Counted from the stretch's first letter, positions 10,087 through 21,759 are shown. The stretch is DNA of 64,000 nucleotides from Hysterium pulicare CBS 123377 (GCA_000467715.1 AJFK01000477.1:38843-102842); one strand, 5' to 3'. A program made the numbers and translations. Notes: generated from the letters alone by a model not told the origin.

Positions 10087-13000
10087 ATGAATACCACATG
10101 GGAGCCGAACAATGGCATGTTCAGCAACCTCCCTGACGCGACCGCCGATTCGAACTTCATCGATCCCTCCATGTTTGGCTCGAACAACATAGACATCAAC
10201 AACCTCCAAAACAACCCCCAATTTCAGGCGCGACTCCAGAATGGCGCAGTACGGAACCCATATCAGGTGTCCTCAATGGTGCCATCAAAGCGACCCAGGG
10301 AAGACTCTACAGGAGGATCTCTATCTCGATCGCAGACACCGGCGCAACAGGGGCAATATGGCTTTCAAGGAAATCAGCATGGTGGACCTCAGCCGCTCCA
10401 AGTCCCATCACCTTTCCCTCATCTCCAACAAGGCGGCTCTGCGAATGCTACGCCATCACCTACCATGCAGAACCAACACTTCAGACCTGGAGCACCCCCG
10501 CAAAGAGTACAGACCGTGTCGCCAGCGCAAAACCCCAACGTACCCCAGATGTCGCCGATGAATTTCATGCAAGGCTCACCAATGCCACAACAATATAATC
10601 AGAACTTTGGTGGGAATTTCCAAGTACAACCAGTCACATTATCACACAACCTGCAGAGTCGACAGCAAGAGGCACAGCGACAATATCAGATGCGCCTCCA
10701 GCAACAACAGCAGCAATTGGCTGCTAGTAATATGGCGGCGCAACAACGGCATCAAGCTGGACCCATGCTCGGCTCTTCCGGACCACAACAAGCCATGCCG
10801 ATGAACAGAAACCCTGCTCAGATGCAGAACATGCAAGCGCAGAGTCGAACACAATTAGAGGCCTTCCTCAAAAACGTGTCTGCGTTGATGCAGTCAATGG
10901 GTCAGCCATTTAATCCTCAGCCACATATTGGAGGGCGCGGAGTGAACCTCATGCAGTTATACACTGGTGTGATGAAACAGAAAGGTTCCAAACGAGTGTC
11001 CGCAATGAACGCTTGGCCAATGATTGCTCAAATGATGGGCTTTCCTCAACCACAATTCCCAACTGCTGGTGAGGAATTGCGGTTGATATATGATCAGAAT
11101 TTGGGTCAGTACGAACAGGCATATTTTCAAAAGATGAAACAGTCGACGATGGCAAACCCTCAGCAGCAGGCGCAAATGGCTGCAATGAGTGCAGCTCAAC
11201 AAATGTCACCGACTAAGCCCATGCCTCAGATGGCTCCGAATAATCTTCAAGCTCAACAACAGCAATATTTTCAGCAACTTCAAAGAGCGCAGACAATGCA
11301 GCAACAGCAGCAGCAGACGGACCACTCAACGCCGATGAAGAGCAACGCTGCTATGCCAAACGTGAATGGTTGGAGTACGCCTCAAATGGAGAACAAAATG
11401 ACCCCAAATGCAATGAGTCAACATCGGAAGAGTCTCAGTAGGCAACTCGAGGCAACGCCTCCACAAGCTCAAGGTCCTGGGTTCCCGTCGCCGTCGCCAG
11501 CTCCAACAGAGAAGATGCGAGAAAGCGTTCCGCCAATTGGCCCACCAACAGCGAACGGAGTAGTCAAGAATATCGACAATAGATTGGATCATGGAACCGA
11601 GTACAAAATTCAAGTCAGGGTCCTAAGTGACCATCATGGCGGCATAGATGTTCAGTCTCTCAGTGAGCTCGGAAACAATCTCGCAAAATTCAAGCCAAAC
11701 GTACCAACACTGGAAGAAATGGGCGTGATTGACATCCGTGCTCTCACTATGAGCATCCAATCAGGTATCCACGGGGAGGTCAGGTTGGCATTAGACGTTC
11801 TTGCCAAACTTTCTCATGAGCAGCGAGTCACCTTAGAACTGGAGAAATGTGAAGATCTGATCGATGTTCTCGTTGAGTGCGCAGAAGACCAGTTAGATGC
11901 TCTTGCCGAGGATGCTCCCGAAGTGTCCGATATCTTGGATTTGACGCCCTATGAAGACGTAGTACGAAACTGCCGCGCAGAGGTCGAGGCTGTTCAAGAT
12001 ATTCATGAATTCGGAACGACAGCATACGAACTAGACCGGACGGCCGACAGATTGATCGCCATTACCACAATCCTTAGGAACCTCTCATTTTTCGAGTTTA
12101 ACCATCCACTTCTTGCGAGCCCACCCGTACTCAAATTCCTCTCAAATGCGATACGCCTTGTCGGTACAAGAATACTCCTCCTTCGATCACATATTAATAC
12201 CGCCGACTTCATGAAAGATCTGATCACCTTCCTTTCAAACACAAGTGACAAAATCGAATTACCGTCACGTGAAGAAGCACACAGCATTTTACATTTCCTG
12301 GTTTCATTTGCTCCATGTCCTCGACCTTGTCCCCGACCTGGTAAACCCGTTCGATTCACACCCTATAATCCAGCTATACATCGATATCTTCCGCCTGCAG
12401 TGGACAGCCTCGCAAAGTTATTAGCAAGAGATGATCCTAACCGTTCATACTACAAACACATTTTTGCTGCGGAAGCAACCTCTGACCCTCCTTACGACCT
12501 CCTTACTCGCGCATTTGCGCTCGCCATAGCTCCTGTTCCAGACCGTTCCAAAGGCCCTATCCGCGGTGGAGACGAAAAACGTATTGCTGAAGCTCGCAAA
12601 CCCTTCCTCATGCAGGGCATGCTGGCTGCGGACATTCTCGCTACCTTAGCCCCAGGACCGGACAGCGGAATCGCACGATCATGGATGGACGCTGACGACG
12701 GATGGGCTCCAAGTTTACTTCGTCTATCTGTCTTCCTTTGTGGCAATCCTCCGCCACCTCCTCAAGGTGGACGACCCCCGCAGCGGATGGCGGATGATTC
12801 ACAGGGCTTTCAGTTGATTATCCATCGCGCCCTATCAATGCTGAAGAAACTGGGAGAGAAGTCCAAAGGCGGCGAGGTGTTGGTGAAGTCAGATGAAACG
12901 AACGGGCACGTTGACGACGATAGCGAGGATGCCGGCGGTATGGTCACGTTGACTGGAGCAGGTAGCAACTGGAAGGTAAAGGCCGATGTGCTACCGAAAA

Positions 13001-13092
13001 AGGAAGTGCTTCTGGGCGCACTTCTGACCCCCAACATCGATCAGGTTGCGCTTCGGCAACTTTGCGTCTACGGCAGACTAGATGACTATTGA
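10087..13092 (+). CDS. SWI1: SWI/SNF chromatin-remodelling subunit Swi1 (ARID domain)
   Basis: Single-exon gene of 1001 residues. The N-terminal ~250 residues are Gln/Asn/Pro/Met-rich and disordered, with glutamine runs. An ARID/BRIGHT domain follows at about residues 255-352 (TQLEAFLKNVSALMQSMG, GGRGVNLMQLYTGVMKQKG, RLIYDQNLGQYEQAYFQKM). A second Gln-rich linker contains SPTKP and TPMKS phospho-site-like motifs. The C-terminal half, from about residue 515, is a helical region typical of Swi1/ARID1-type subunits. Swi1 is a core DNA-binding and scaffold subunit of SWI/SNF that slides or evicts nucleosomes at regulated promoters. The lack of introns across 3 kb contrasts with its neighbours. 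The order of low-complexity, ARID and C-terminal helical regions supports Swi1 over other ARID proteins. Confidence 0.9.
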   Translation: MNTTWEPNNGMFSNLPDATADSNFIDPSMFGSNNIDINNLQNNPQFQARLQNGAVRNPYQVSSMVPSKRPREDSTGGSLSRSQTPAQQGQYGFQGNQHGGPQPLQVPSPFPHLQQGGSANATPSPTMQNQHFRPGAPPQRVQTVSPAQNPNVPQMSPMNFMQGSPMPQQYNQNFGGNFQVQPVTLSHNLQSRQQEAQRQYQMRLQQQQQQLAASNMAAQQRHQAGPMLGSSGPQQAMPMNRNPAQMQNMQAQSRTQLEAFLKNVSALMQSMGQPFNPQPHIGGRGVNLMQLYTGVMKQKGSKRVSAMNAWPMIAQMMGFPQPQFPTAGEELRLIYDQNLGQYEQAYFQKMKQSTMANPQQQAQMAAMSAAQQMSPTKPMPQMAPNNLQAQQQQYFQQLQRAQTMQQQQQQTDHSTPMKSNAAMPNVNGWSTPQMENKMTPNAMSQHRKSLSRQLEATPPQAQGPGFPSPSPAPTEKMRESVPPIGPPTANGVVKNIDNRLDHGTEYKIQVRVLSDHHGGIDVQSLSELGNNLAKFKPNVPTLEEMGVIDIRALTMSIQSGIHGEVRLALDVLAKLSHEQRVTLELEKCEDLIDVLVECAEDQLDALAEDAPEVSDILDLTPYEDVVRNCRAEVEAVQDIHEFGTTAYELDRTADRLIAITTILRNLSFFEFNHPLLASPPVLKFLSNAIRLVGTRILLLRSHINTADFMKDLITFLSNTSDKIELPSREEAHSILHFLVSFAPCPRPCPRPGKPVRFTPYNPAIHRYLPPAVDSLAKLLARDDPNRSYYKHIFAAEATSDPPYDLLTRAFALAIAPVPDRSKGPIRGGDEKRIAEARKPFLMQGMLAADILATLAPGPDSGIARSWMDADDGWAPSLLRLSVFLCGNPPPPPQGGRPPQRMADDSQGFQLIIHRALSMLKKLGEKSKGGEVLVKSDETNGHVDDDSEDAGGMVTLTGAGSNWKVKADVLPKKEVLLGALLTPNIDQVALRQLCVYGRLDDY

Positions 13093-14519
13093 TATCCTTA
13101 TCCAAAAAATTTGGGACGGAATGCGGGCAAAATTTTGGTTCAGTGATTTTTCTTATTTGATCAGCATGGAGCTGACCACACCCAGCTCACGAGGGACAGA
13201 AAAGAGGAAGGCTATCACTTCGCTGCTGTGTAGTGCTTTTGGCCCCAAAACCTTGAGACTTCTGTCTGCTCCCAGCTATTTGCTCTTCACCAACCTGTTT
13301 ATATACCGTGGTCCTTTTATTCTTTGCTCCATATGAGCATGGTGTTTACTGCTTTTCTCCTTCACTTGGGCGGCGCACATACTTGAGCTGGGCTTATCCT
13401 TTAAGTCCTGAATCTGCAGGACGTATGAAATCAGGCAGCGATTAAATGCATGGTATGTATTCGGCAGTTTCGGTGCTGCTCTTTGTAGAAAAATCAGACT
13501 CGTTGGGATGTAATATCATTTGCTGTTCAAAACCTACCGCGTCACACTATTATGTACCTGCTTCTTGGCTGCCGCCACCAGAGCGCCGTATTTTGTTCTC
13601 ACGACATGCAGCTACGTACTGAAGTCCTCCAAAAAGGGTGGGTAATTGGCGATACCCGATCTGCAGCCTTCCCGTCAGGAACTGCCGAGTTTCTGGAGAC
13701 ATCAGCAACATCAAAAGATGAACCAGAACTGAATCAGAACTGAATCGGCTGGTTAATGTTGAATTCAGTGAGTGTTCTTTTATCCGCTCTCGTTACCACA
13801 TAGTTACTGCCCAATTCTGCTGATATACTAGACTTGAAGCGGATCAAGGCCCGTTATCTTCTCGCTTCTTCGGCCATAGATGCGTCCAGCTTCGCCAGCC
13901 CTGCTAGCAATCTCCATTGTTCAACCACCAACTCATAGCGCATACTGTTGAGGAAAAACTCCATGCGGGAGACCCTTGGCCGAGACTATTCAGTGATACC
14001 TAACAAAGATGTCACCACGTACAACCACGCCCGGTCGCTCTTCATCCCACGTGGTATGCATATGTACGCTTCGCCATGCACTAATTTTAAGCAGCCCAAC
14101 TCGGCATCTCCGATCGTACAGGTATGACACCGAGAGAACCGCAAAATCTACAGTGAGGCCATCGGTCAATTACTGCTTATAGCGTGCTAACTTGTGATTC
14201 CTGGATAGCTGGTAAACTAGAGCGCCGTTCCGCGTTCTTGGGTGTGGTCCTTGACTAGGGACCTTCTGGATAGCTCAGCCCTACAAGGGAAATGGCTTAC
14301 CAGTCTCCGGTAGACTCGGCCCAAAGCAAACCAGGCGATAACGAAGCCATGGACTGACATGCAGGGTGCCCTCTCTGTCACTTATGGACGGCCTAGCGGA
14401 AGCTTTAGTTCGTGCCCTATGGCCATCAGTAATGAAGGCGCCCTGATTTTCCTTATATCAGGCCCTTTGAGGTGTGGCATGAATAGTGGTTGGAAAATCC
14501 CCAAAAGCCATCACCAATT
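13093..14519. other. Intergenic region, no supported gene
   Basis: 3' flank of SWI1 and 5' flank of the oxidase-hydrolase fusion. The only structure noted is an 11-12-base direct duplication (CAGAACTGAAT twice) near 13725-13745. Short frames lack any domain. Confidence 0.5.
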
Positions 14520-17500
14520 ATGAATGCCGATCCCTCTCCCCCTTTTCTTTTTGACAATGACCATGCCCGGAGGACCAGATATCCCCGCATTAGCAAGCCA
14601 GTGGAACAGATTAGATCTACATACGATGTTGTTGTTATCGGGAGTGGCTATGGGGGTGGTGTGGCTTCGAGTCGAATGTCTCGGGGAAGAAACAGCGTCT
14701 GCGTACTGGAAAGAGGAAAAGAGCGCTGGCGTATGTAACCATCCTCCTTTGCAGACATCCCAACTACACAAAAGTCTCAGTGCGGCGCATCATCTTCTCT
14801 TTGTAATGAAACTCACGCTCAAATAGCGGGCGAATATCCCTCTTCATTCAATGATGTGAAGGCGGAATTTCATGTCTCTGGTGAATGTGCACCTGACGGC
14901 CTCCATGGAAAACACGTCGAGGAAGGCAATCCAAATGGACTATATCATCTCGTTCTAGGCGATGGTCAGAATGCATTCGTTGGGAATGGTAGTGTATCCT
15001 TGCCGTCAACTAACATCCAAAACTTCTAATTGCTTTATAGGCTTAGGAGGCACAAGTACCGTAAACGCAAATGTGTTTTTGCGTGCAAATGAAGCAACGC
15101 TCAATCTGTCTGCGTGGTCGACCGAAATCCGGGCTCCTGGAAGCCTTGGCAAATGTATTGGATATCGACATCGATCTTTATACTTGCTAACGAGCTTGGT
15201 GTAGATTACCAATGGGCAGAAGACATGCTTCAACCAGAAAGATATCCTGAGAAATTCCCCAAACTCCAGAAACTGGAGACACTAAAGACTCAAGCTACTC
15301 TATGTGGACTGGAACACCAATCCCAACGGGTCCCGCTAACCACCTGATTCAGAGACGGTCCAAACACTACCGGCGTTCAGATGAAATCCAGCACATTGAC
15401 AGGGCAAGACTGCACTGGGATCAATGATGGGAGCAAAACAACCGTTCTATCTACTTATCTTAGCGATGCATGGAATTGGGGCGCCGAAATGTAAACAGAC
15501 CGCCATCACCAATACATAATATAAGAATGCTGCTGATGTTTCTAGCTTTTGCGAATGCGAGGTCCGATACATCCAGAAGCATCCCGTTCAGGGATATATC
15601 GTGTACTTCGCTTGGCTTGGATACGGACGCAACAAGTTCAAAAATCAACTTTACCACGACCTGATGTGGGTACATGCGAAGGAGTTCGTTTTCCTCGGAG
15701 CTGGTACACTTGGAACGGGCGAAATTATGCTGAGAAGTAAACAGCTAGGCCTCCACATGAGTGATTTGGTTGGCAAGCATCTGAGCGGAAATGGAGATAT
15801 CTTAGCATTTGGATACAACATGAACGACAAAGTCAACTCACTCGGACGAGAATCACCACCTCGAGATAGCCCGGTTGGACCTGCTATTACTGGGATGCTG
15901 GATTGCAGAGGTCATGAGAACGTTGTGGATGATTTCGTGGTACAGGAGGGTGCCACGCCTGCTGCTCTTGCTCATGTTTTACAGCCATTGCTAGAGGCTA
16001 TGCCCGGTAGTCAAGATCCGCCTGCTTTAACGGCAATGAGGCGTATTCACCGCTTTTCTTGCAGTCTGGCAAGCCGGATATTTGGACCGTACTATATTGG
16101 AGGTAGCGTTCAGAAAACCCAAGTCTACCTTGTCATGGGACACGATACAAACCAGGCTACTTTAACATTGAAAAGCGACAGGCCTTTTTTAGATTTCATG
16201 GGCGTCGGTCGGGCCGAGTACGTATCGAGGATCAGTGCTCTTCTTGCTAAGATGGCACATGTCATGGGCGGAACGTTCATCAACAACATTTTCTATGCTT
16301 GCATGAATAAGCAAGAGGTAAGTGATCTCAACACAAACTTGACATTAAAAAGTCGGGGCTTATTGCGTTCAGATTACAGTTCATCCTATCGGTGGCATGT
16401 GCATGTCCAGAGATGGCACGGCAGAACACGGAGCCACAACCCATCTCGGTGAAGTACTGACTGGAATTCACGATGAATATCATGACGGTCTTGTGGTCGT
16501 CGATGCAGCTGCCCTTCCTACATCTTTGGGAGTGAATCCATTAGCGACTATCACTGCCCTGGCGGAACGATGCGTGGAAGGTGTTGCCAAGAAGAGAGGC
16601 ATTGAAATCGACTATGGAACGAAGAATGGTAAACATCAATGGACTGCTCAAGCGTTAATTGAATGAGTAGAGCTAATGCCTCAAACAGGCATATTGGATC
16701 TTTGGGGTCAGCCGCAGTACCCAATATTTAGAACCGGTCACTTGCCAGGCGTCGTGTCAGACCCAAACCTATACTCTCAAAAGTCCGCGGTTTCTTTCAC
16801 AGAGGTCATGAATGGATATATACATATTGGTAATGGCTTAGACGACTTCCATATTGCTGCATATAAAGCCGAAAGTGAATGTGCTCCTGCTCGTATCTTC
16901 CTCACCATTCAAATGCAAGAAAATGACATGGGTAAGAACTAACCAGTGCGGTTTGTAAAATACAATACTAAAGAATATAGATAAATCCGAAACTGAAAGT
17001 AGTGGTATAGTCACTGGCACATTCTCCAACGGCTTGCCAGGAACTCCTTTCTTAATCCATCAAGGCAGTTTTCGGCTGTTTACCAAGGATCCCAATATCC
17101 TGGATCAGACAAATATGGTCTATGAGTTTGACATGATGGGAGTCAATGGGGAGAAAATACGTTTTCACGGTCAGAAGAATATTGGCCCTTCTTCCGCACT
17201 TTCTCTCATCCACACAGGCGAGGCCACAACAACCTTATACTCAACATTAACTCGGCCTGATGGCTCATTGATCGGCAGAGGTATCTACATATTGAAGCTA
17301 GCGATCTTATCGACGAGCTCATGTCTATCTCATCCGCTCGAAATACTTTAATATGGCGACTGTATTCAATTTTTTGGTTCCTCTGTTACTTCGTGTACAA
17401 TATTCTCTACGCGTTCCTCCTCCCCTTCTCAAGTCTCCAATATCCTGATTCCGCATCTACAACACCTCTTCCAGGCCCCAAACCGCCGCCAGACGAAGTC

Positions 17501-18679
17501 ATCACGCTCACCGCACTCGATGGTGTCTCCACCACTCTCCGAAACTGGGAACCTACAACCGTTCAAACTCCAAACTCCGAGCCCTTCGACATCCTCTTCG
17601 TTCCAGGCGCCTCCGTCGACTACCAGATCTTCGCCATGCCAACGCTTTCTACCAATGCGATAGAGTACTTCACAGCCAGCGGATATAGGTGCTGGGTCCT
17701 AACACCACGCTTCGGAATCGCACCAACCGCCGACGAAGGATTCACAGCCTACGATGCCCGCCTCGACGTCCTGGCCGCTATGACACATATCCGCAACCAA
17801 ATGCCAACAACCTCAGACCGCAAAATCTACGTCCTCGCACACTGCGTAGGCTCACTCGCCTTTTCCTTAGGCCTAATATCCGGCACCATCCCTCCCTCCT
17901 GGATCCGCGGAATAAGCATTTCGCAAATCTTCCTGCACCCAATCCCCGGTCTAGGAAACTATCTAAAAGGCAGGCTACCTCTCTCCCCAACAACCCTCTA
18001 CACCACCCTCACCGGGACCCCATGGCTTGATTTCGGAGCCGGGATGAAAACAACTCTACCCCAACGCCTCCTGAACCAGCTCCTACGCTTCTATCCCTTG
18101 GGCAGTAGGACGGAACTCTGCACATCAGCCTCCTGCCACCGTCTCTCCCTCGCCTATGGCCGTCTCTGGGAACACGAACACTTATCCCGCACTACTCACG
18201 ATAACCTCCACCACTTCTTCAACGGCATCCACATGCGCACGCTCGAGCACCTGGTCGCCATGTCCCGCGCCCAAACCCTCCTGGACAACGAAGGCAATGA
18301 TCTCGTCACTGAGGAGGCGATGGAGCGGTTGAGAGGTATCCCGCTTTTCCTGTTTAGTGGGAAGGAGAATGTGGTGTGGAGTGCGGAGAGCACGGCGAAG
18401 AGTCTTGAGGTCTTGAGGACGAGGTTTGGGGTTCCTGGTGCGGGGGAAATGGTAGAGTGGGAGGGGTTTGAGGGGAGGGGGCATTTGGATTGTTGGATGA
18501 GTGAGGGGGCTGTGGTGGTTTGGGAGAGGGTTAGGGGGGTTGTGGATAGGGTGTGCAGCATTGAAAGGGATGTGGAGGAATATAGTAGTGGCTTGGAGAT
18601 TCAGCGGGGATATGTTAAGGTTGAGAGGGGGGGGAGAGATTCGATTGGAAGTGATAGGTCTTCTGTCACTATCGTTTAA
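14520..18679 (+). pseudogene. GMC/cholesterol-oxidase-type flavoprotein fused to alpha/beta-hydrolase, broken by a stop and a frameshift
   Basis: Exons 14520-14730, 14827-14988, 15041-15154, 15205-15490, 15546-16317, 16373-16628, 16689-16931 and 16981-18679 join in phase to about 1,247 codons. The N-terminal part is a cholesterol-oxidase-like GMC flavoenzyme: dinucleotide motif VVIGSGYGGG, then GLGGTSTVNANVFL, and a C-terminal VVVDAAALP...GVNPLATITALAER segment. The C-terminal ~450 residues (from about 17321) are an alpha/beta-hydrolase with LFVPGASVDYQIFA, nucleophile-elbow AHCVGS and catalytic-His segment GRGHLDCW. Such fused proteins exist in fungi and bacteria, plausibly acting on sterols or lipids. 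Two lesions interrupt it: an in-frame TGA at 15345, where the family has a charged residue (CGA to TGA would fit), and a one-base deficit near 17276-17310 between the domains. Either decay or assembly error could explain them. A 51-base intron at 15304-15354 could bypass the stop, but its GTGGAC donor is poor. Confidence 0.72.
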
Positions 18680-19110
18680 AAATGTTCTTGAAGCTGGTTG
18701 GATGATGCAAATATGTACAAGAAGTCTTGGGTTGGGGCCTGCCTTTCCATTTCTTTCGTCTCAGTGAAGCTTTTGAGTGACAGATCAAGGAGATAATGAG
18801 ATGTGTAAAGTAACATGAGCATGTGAGTTCCATTCTCCACATGAGACCAGATCTAAAAAGTGGGAGAGTGTAGAAGATGAAATTGAAAATGATGTTGTGT
18901 GTATTGAGATGCAGGGTCTGGGATGTGGTTGAAGGGAAATATGATGTTGTGCCATAACATGATGTGCAAATGCCGTCTTGAGGATGAGAAAAAGATTCGA
19001 GCTATTGAGTGATGAAGAGACCTGTGATCGAATTCCGTAGACAGTGTGGGTCTAAACCATCAGTCAAGATGCCTAAGTTCATTAATAGCGTGACTTACTT
19101 GACTCGTCAT
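18680..19110. other. Convergent 3' spacer
   Basis: Lies between the 3' ends of the oxidase-hydrolase locus and the minus-strand hypothetical gene. It is rich in TGATGTTGTG-like short repeats but has no gene. Confidence 0.5.
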
Positions 19111-19815
19111 TCATTTACTCGAATTGCTGGTCTTGAGGCGTTTCGCAGGGCGATCATCTTGGTCCTCCAAGAGCATAATGGCTTTCACAAGCTTGTCTTG
19201 CGGCATGCCTTGACCAATTCCAGTCAGCATATCCACCAACTCCTTATGTTGCTTCTTCGCCAGGACATGTGGCCGACGGATGGATGAAATTGGGGACAAA
19301 GCGGGATCCGGTATAGGGCGTACTGATTCAATCGCGCGGACATATTCGTTGTCGATTTCGTCCTCCTTGGTTGTGGTGTAATAGTATGAAAGTTGATCCA
19401 AGAGAAGGCTGATTGCACGAATGTTCCTGTAAACAACAATTAAGTTGTGATTAGAGTCTGTATACCCGAACATCCCGCATAGAGGTCCGCCTTTCCGAGC
19501 AAGATTCTGACACAGTTGATAGGCCAGACACGTATAATGTTGGCTTGGCTCCCACTTCTTCATGTCGGCAGCTTTAGGGCGGTCATATGGTGTGGCTGCG
19601 ATACTCCTGAGGTAGTTGTGCAATTCCTGTCTGAATTTATCATGAGACTCCACGGTAGCCGGCTTCGACCCAGGTGCTAAGCCCGTGTTGTCTCGAAAGG
19701 TTTCCCAAGGATCTAGAAAACTTTCAGACACCATGATATCGGCGAGTTGGCCTTCGTTGAGTCTCAGCATCTCTCCAATTCCTTTCCAGGTGAATGGCGG
19801 GCTGTGTTTACTCAT
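19111..19815 (-). CDS. Hypothetical protein, unknown family
   Basis: A single-exon frame of 234 residues starting MSKHSPPFTWKGIGEML. I do not recognise the family. It looks globular and mostly helical, with Cys and aromatic residues mid-protein (HYTCLAYQLCQNLARKGG). The basic tail DRPAKRLKTSNSSK includes a possible nuclear localisation signal (AKRLK). No signal peptide or membrane segment is evident. Coding character is supported by length, unbiased amino-acid use and absence of competing frames. Likely a lineage-restricted gene. Confidence 0.6.
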   Translation of the reverse strand: MSKHSPPFTWKGIGEMLRLNEGQLADIMVSESFLDPWETFRDNTGLAPGSKPATVESHDKFRQELHNYLRSIAATPYDRPKAADMKKWEPSQHYTCLAYQLCQNLARKGGPLCGMFGYTDSNHNLIVVYRNIRAISLLLDQLSYYYTTTKEDEIDNEYVRAIESVRPIPDPALSPISSIRRPHVLAKKQHKELVDMLTGIGQGMPQDKLVKAIMLLEDQDDRPAKRLKTSNSSK

Positions 19816-20311
19816 CTCGAATACGGATGAGTGATGCCAGCAGATGGATTGGAGTCGATTAAATGGTTGATCAATTGGAAGAGTATTTCTCTTCGGTTTG
19901 CTGGAGCAAGATAGATAAAGTGAAGAATTGGTGAGGTATTTGGACCGCGGAAAGGTAGTGTTGTTGGGTGTTCAAGATAGATCTCAAGCTTCTCGTAGTA
20001 AGCTGAGTGTGATCATTATAGTGAAACCGAAGAGAGAGCCATAGAAATCATAGAACAAGGAAGACTGTTAGTGAATAGTGAAACTGGTTAATCAACCTGG
20101 ATCGCGAGGTCCCAGCTATGGTGAAGGTTCTGAGCCATGAGTTGAAAATGGTCCGAGTCTCAATTGGAATGGATAATATTTAGGATAATTCACTAGGTAT
20201 CCAATCAGCAGTCTTAACGGCATTCGATTTCAGATGACGCCCCATTGATCAATTCAGACCACCCAAACACCAGTCGCTATGCTTCATGCCATAAAATACT
20301 CGGAAATGTCT
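19816..20311. other. Intergenic region, no gene seen
   Basis: 5' flank of the hypothetical gene at 19111-19815 and 3' flank of the ELYS-like gene, both on the minus strand. Nothing else recognised. Confidence 0.5.
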
Positions 20312-21352
20312 TTACATCACGAAAGGTGTATTCTCATCTCTCCTCGGACCTAATCCCCTGTCGATACCATTCTTCACAACCTCCCAATTGATGTCATCAT
20401 GTTTTCTGCCTTTCACACCTGCATCCTTTGCCGCATCCTTCACCCTGCCCGTCGAAATCCTTCGCACCATAAGCGTATCTCGGGCGCCATGAACATTCCT
20501 GCCATCTCCCTTGAGCAAGTAATGCTCAAACCACTCTTCTTCACTCTCATTGAAAGGGAGTCCTACGAGCTCCATAGCCCTCCCCGCCCTTTGTTCCCCA
20601 GAAAAGTCTCCCACGGCCTCGTCAATGAGGATCTCCAGGAGACGTCGTTGTTCGCATTCTGGTCTTCCTCGAATCCAGAAGAATGTCTCCGTAACGTTGC
20701 GACCTGACATGTACTTGACGAAATCATCTCGCACACTCTCTTTGTTCAATGGCGGTCTCACTGCTTGGTAGTAAGCTAATGATAATCCGCCATCTTCTTT
20801 ATCCCCGAATTGATAACCATTCAGCTCGTACTTCAACAGTGCATCGAGTATCTCATCTGGGAAGGTTGGTATTAGGGCTGGATGCGTAAGGTTCTCGACC
20901 GCTGTTTGGTATTGCACTCGATCAAGAGCCCATAGTCCTTCGAGGAATGTCAGGTATTTCAGCGGCAAGTAGACTCTTTGGGCAAAAGCAGTCGCCAACT
21001 CAGTCTCACTGTGCTGAGATGGCGAAATGTCTTTGAGGATATAGAAGAACAGGCAGTGTTTGTTGTGAAGATCAGTCTTGGCTTCTGAGATGCGTTTGTG
21101 GAGTTCTTTGAGGTCGTTGTTCGTTCGAGGGGGATAGAGGTTGCCAACTGTAAATCTGATCAATCTTTGATCTTGTCACAGTACTCAAGAGCTCAACTTA
21201 CTTTTGATTTGAAGAAGCTCGATTAGACGATCGAAGAATAGCTTGCCTCCAATCCGATGCCGATTGGAACTTATCTCATCGTGGACAGCGTGATCGTAGA
21301 CGTAGCCGCGTGGAACTGGGAATACGGAATCAAAATCATTTATGTCGAGCAT
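20312..21352 (-). CDS. ELYS-like nuclear pore protein
   Basis: Two exons, 21202-21352 and 20312-21147, joined through a 54-base intron (GTAAGT donor, TTTACAG acceptor), give 328 residues. Exon 1 reads MLDINDFDSVFPVPRGYVYD and GGKLFFDRLIELLQIK. Exon 2 continues GNLYPPRTNNDLKELHKRI, then KHCLFFYILKDIS, YLPLKYLTFLEGLWALDR and the helical repeat typical of the ELYS-like domain (LIPTFPDEILDALL). Family knowledge: these small fungal proteins correspond to the helical domain of animal ELYS/MEL-28 and S. pombe Ely5, and associate with the Nup107-160 (Y) complex at the nuclear envelope. The basic C-terminus (KDAAKDAGVKGRKHDD) is consistent with a nuclear or chromatin contact. Confidence 0.83.
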
Positions 21353-21759
21353 ACTGCGAGCCTTTACAGCTATTCGGATGTTGAGAGCGAACTAATGTTG
21401 TATTGAATGGTGTTTGTTTATGTGATGTCGGAACGCGAAGATGTTCCGCGCCGTCACCTGCACTTCAGAATGCCAAGCATCGTCAAATTTCTACTTCTTC
21501 CAAGCATCCTGGAGGTGAAAGAATAGTCAAAGCACCTCGTTAAGTATATAGGGCTATAGTTATTCTCTATCATGCGTCTTCCCTTAATACCCGGATTTGT
21601 GGCGCTTCGTACCTCGCCTTCAGCTCCTGATGTAGACGTCTCCCCCGCTTTCACATCCCAACCTCGCAGCCTTGCTTCATGCTCTATTTTCTAGCTCCTT
21701 ATGATGCTCTATTTCGTTGTTTTGTTCTCGTCAATGTGCTATAAGTCTTTTAGTCTCTT
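21353..21759. other. Divergent spacer
   Basis: About 400 bases between the ELYS-like gene (-) and the small basic-protein gene (+). Presumed promoters; no motif recognised. Confidence 0.5.

Noticed and set aside
16629-16688. Apparent stop after GMC exon (TGA at 16664)
   Set aside because: It lies inside a 60-base intron with a GTAAAC donor and CAAACAG acceptor; splicing restores KNGILDLWGQP, as expected for the family.
14520-18679. Secondary-metabolite cluster around the oxidase-hydrolase locus
   Set aside because: No polyketide synthase, peptide synthetase, terpene cyclase, P450 or cluster regulator nearby; neighbours are housekeeping genes.
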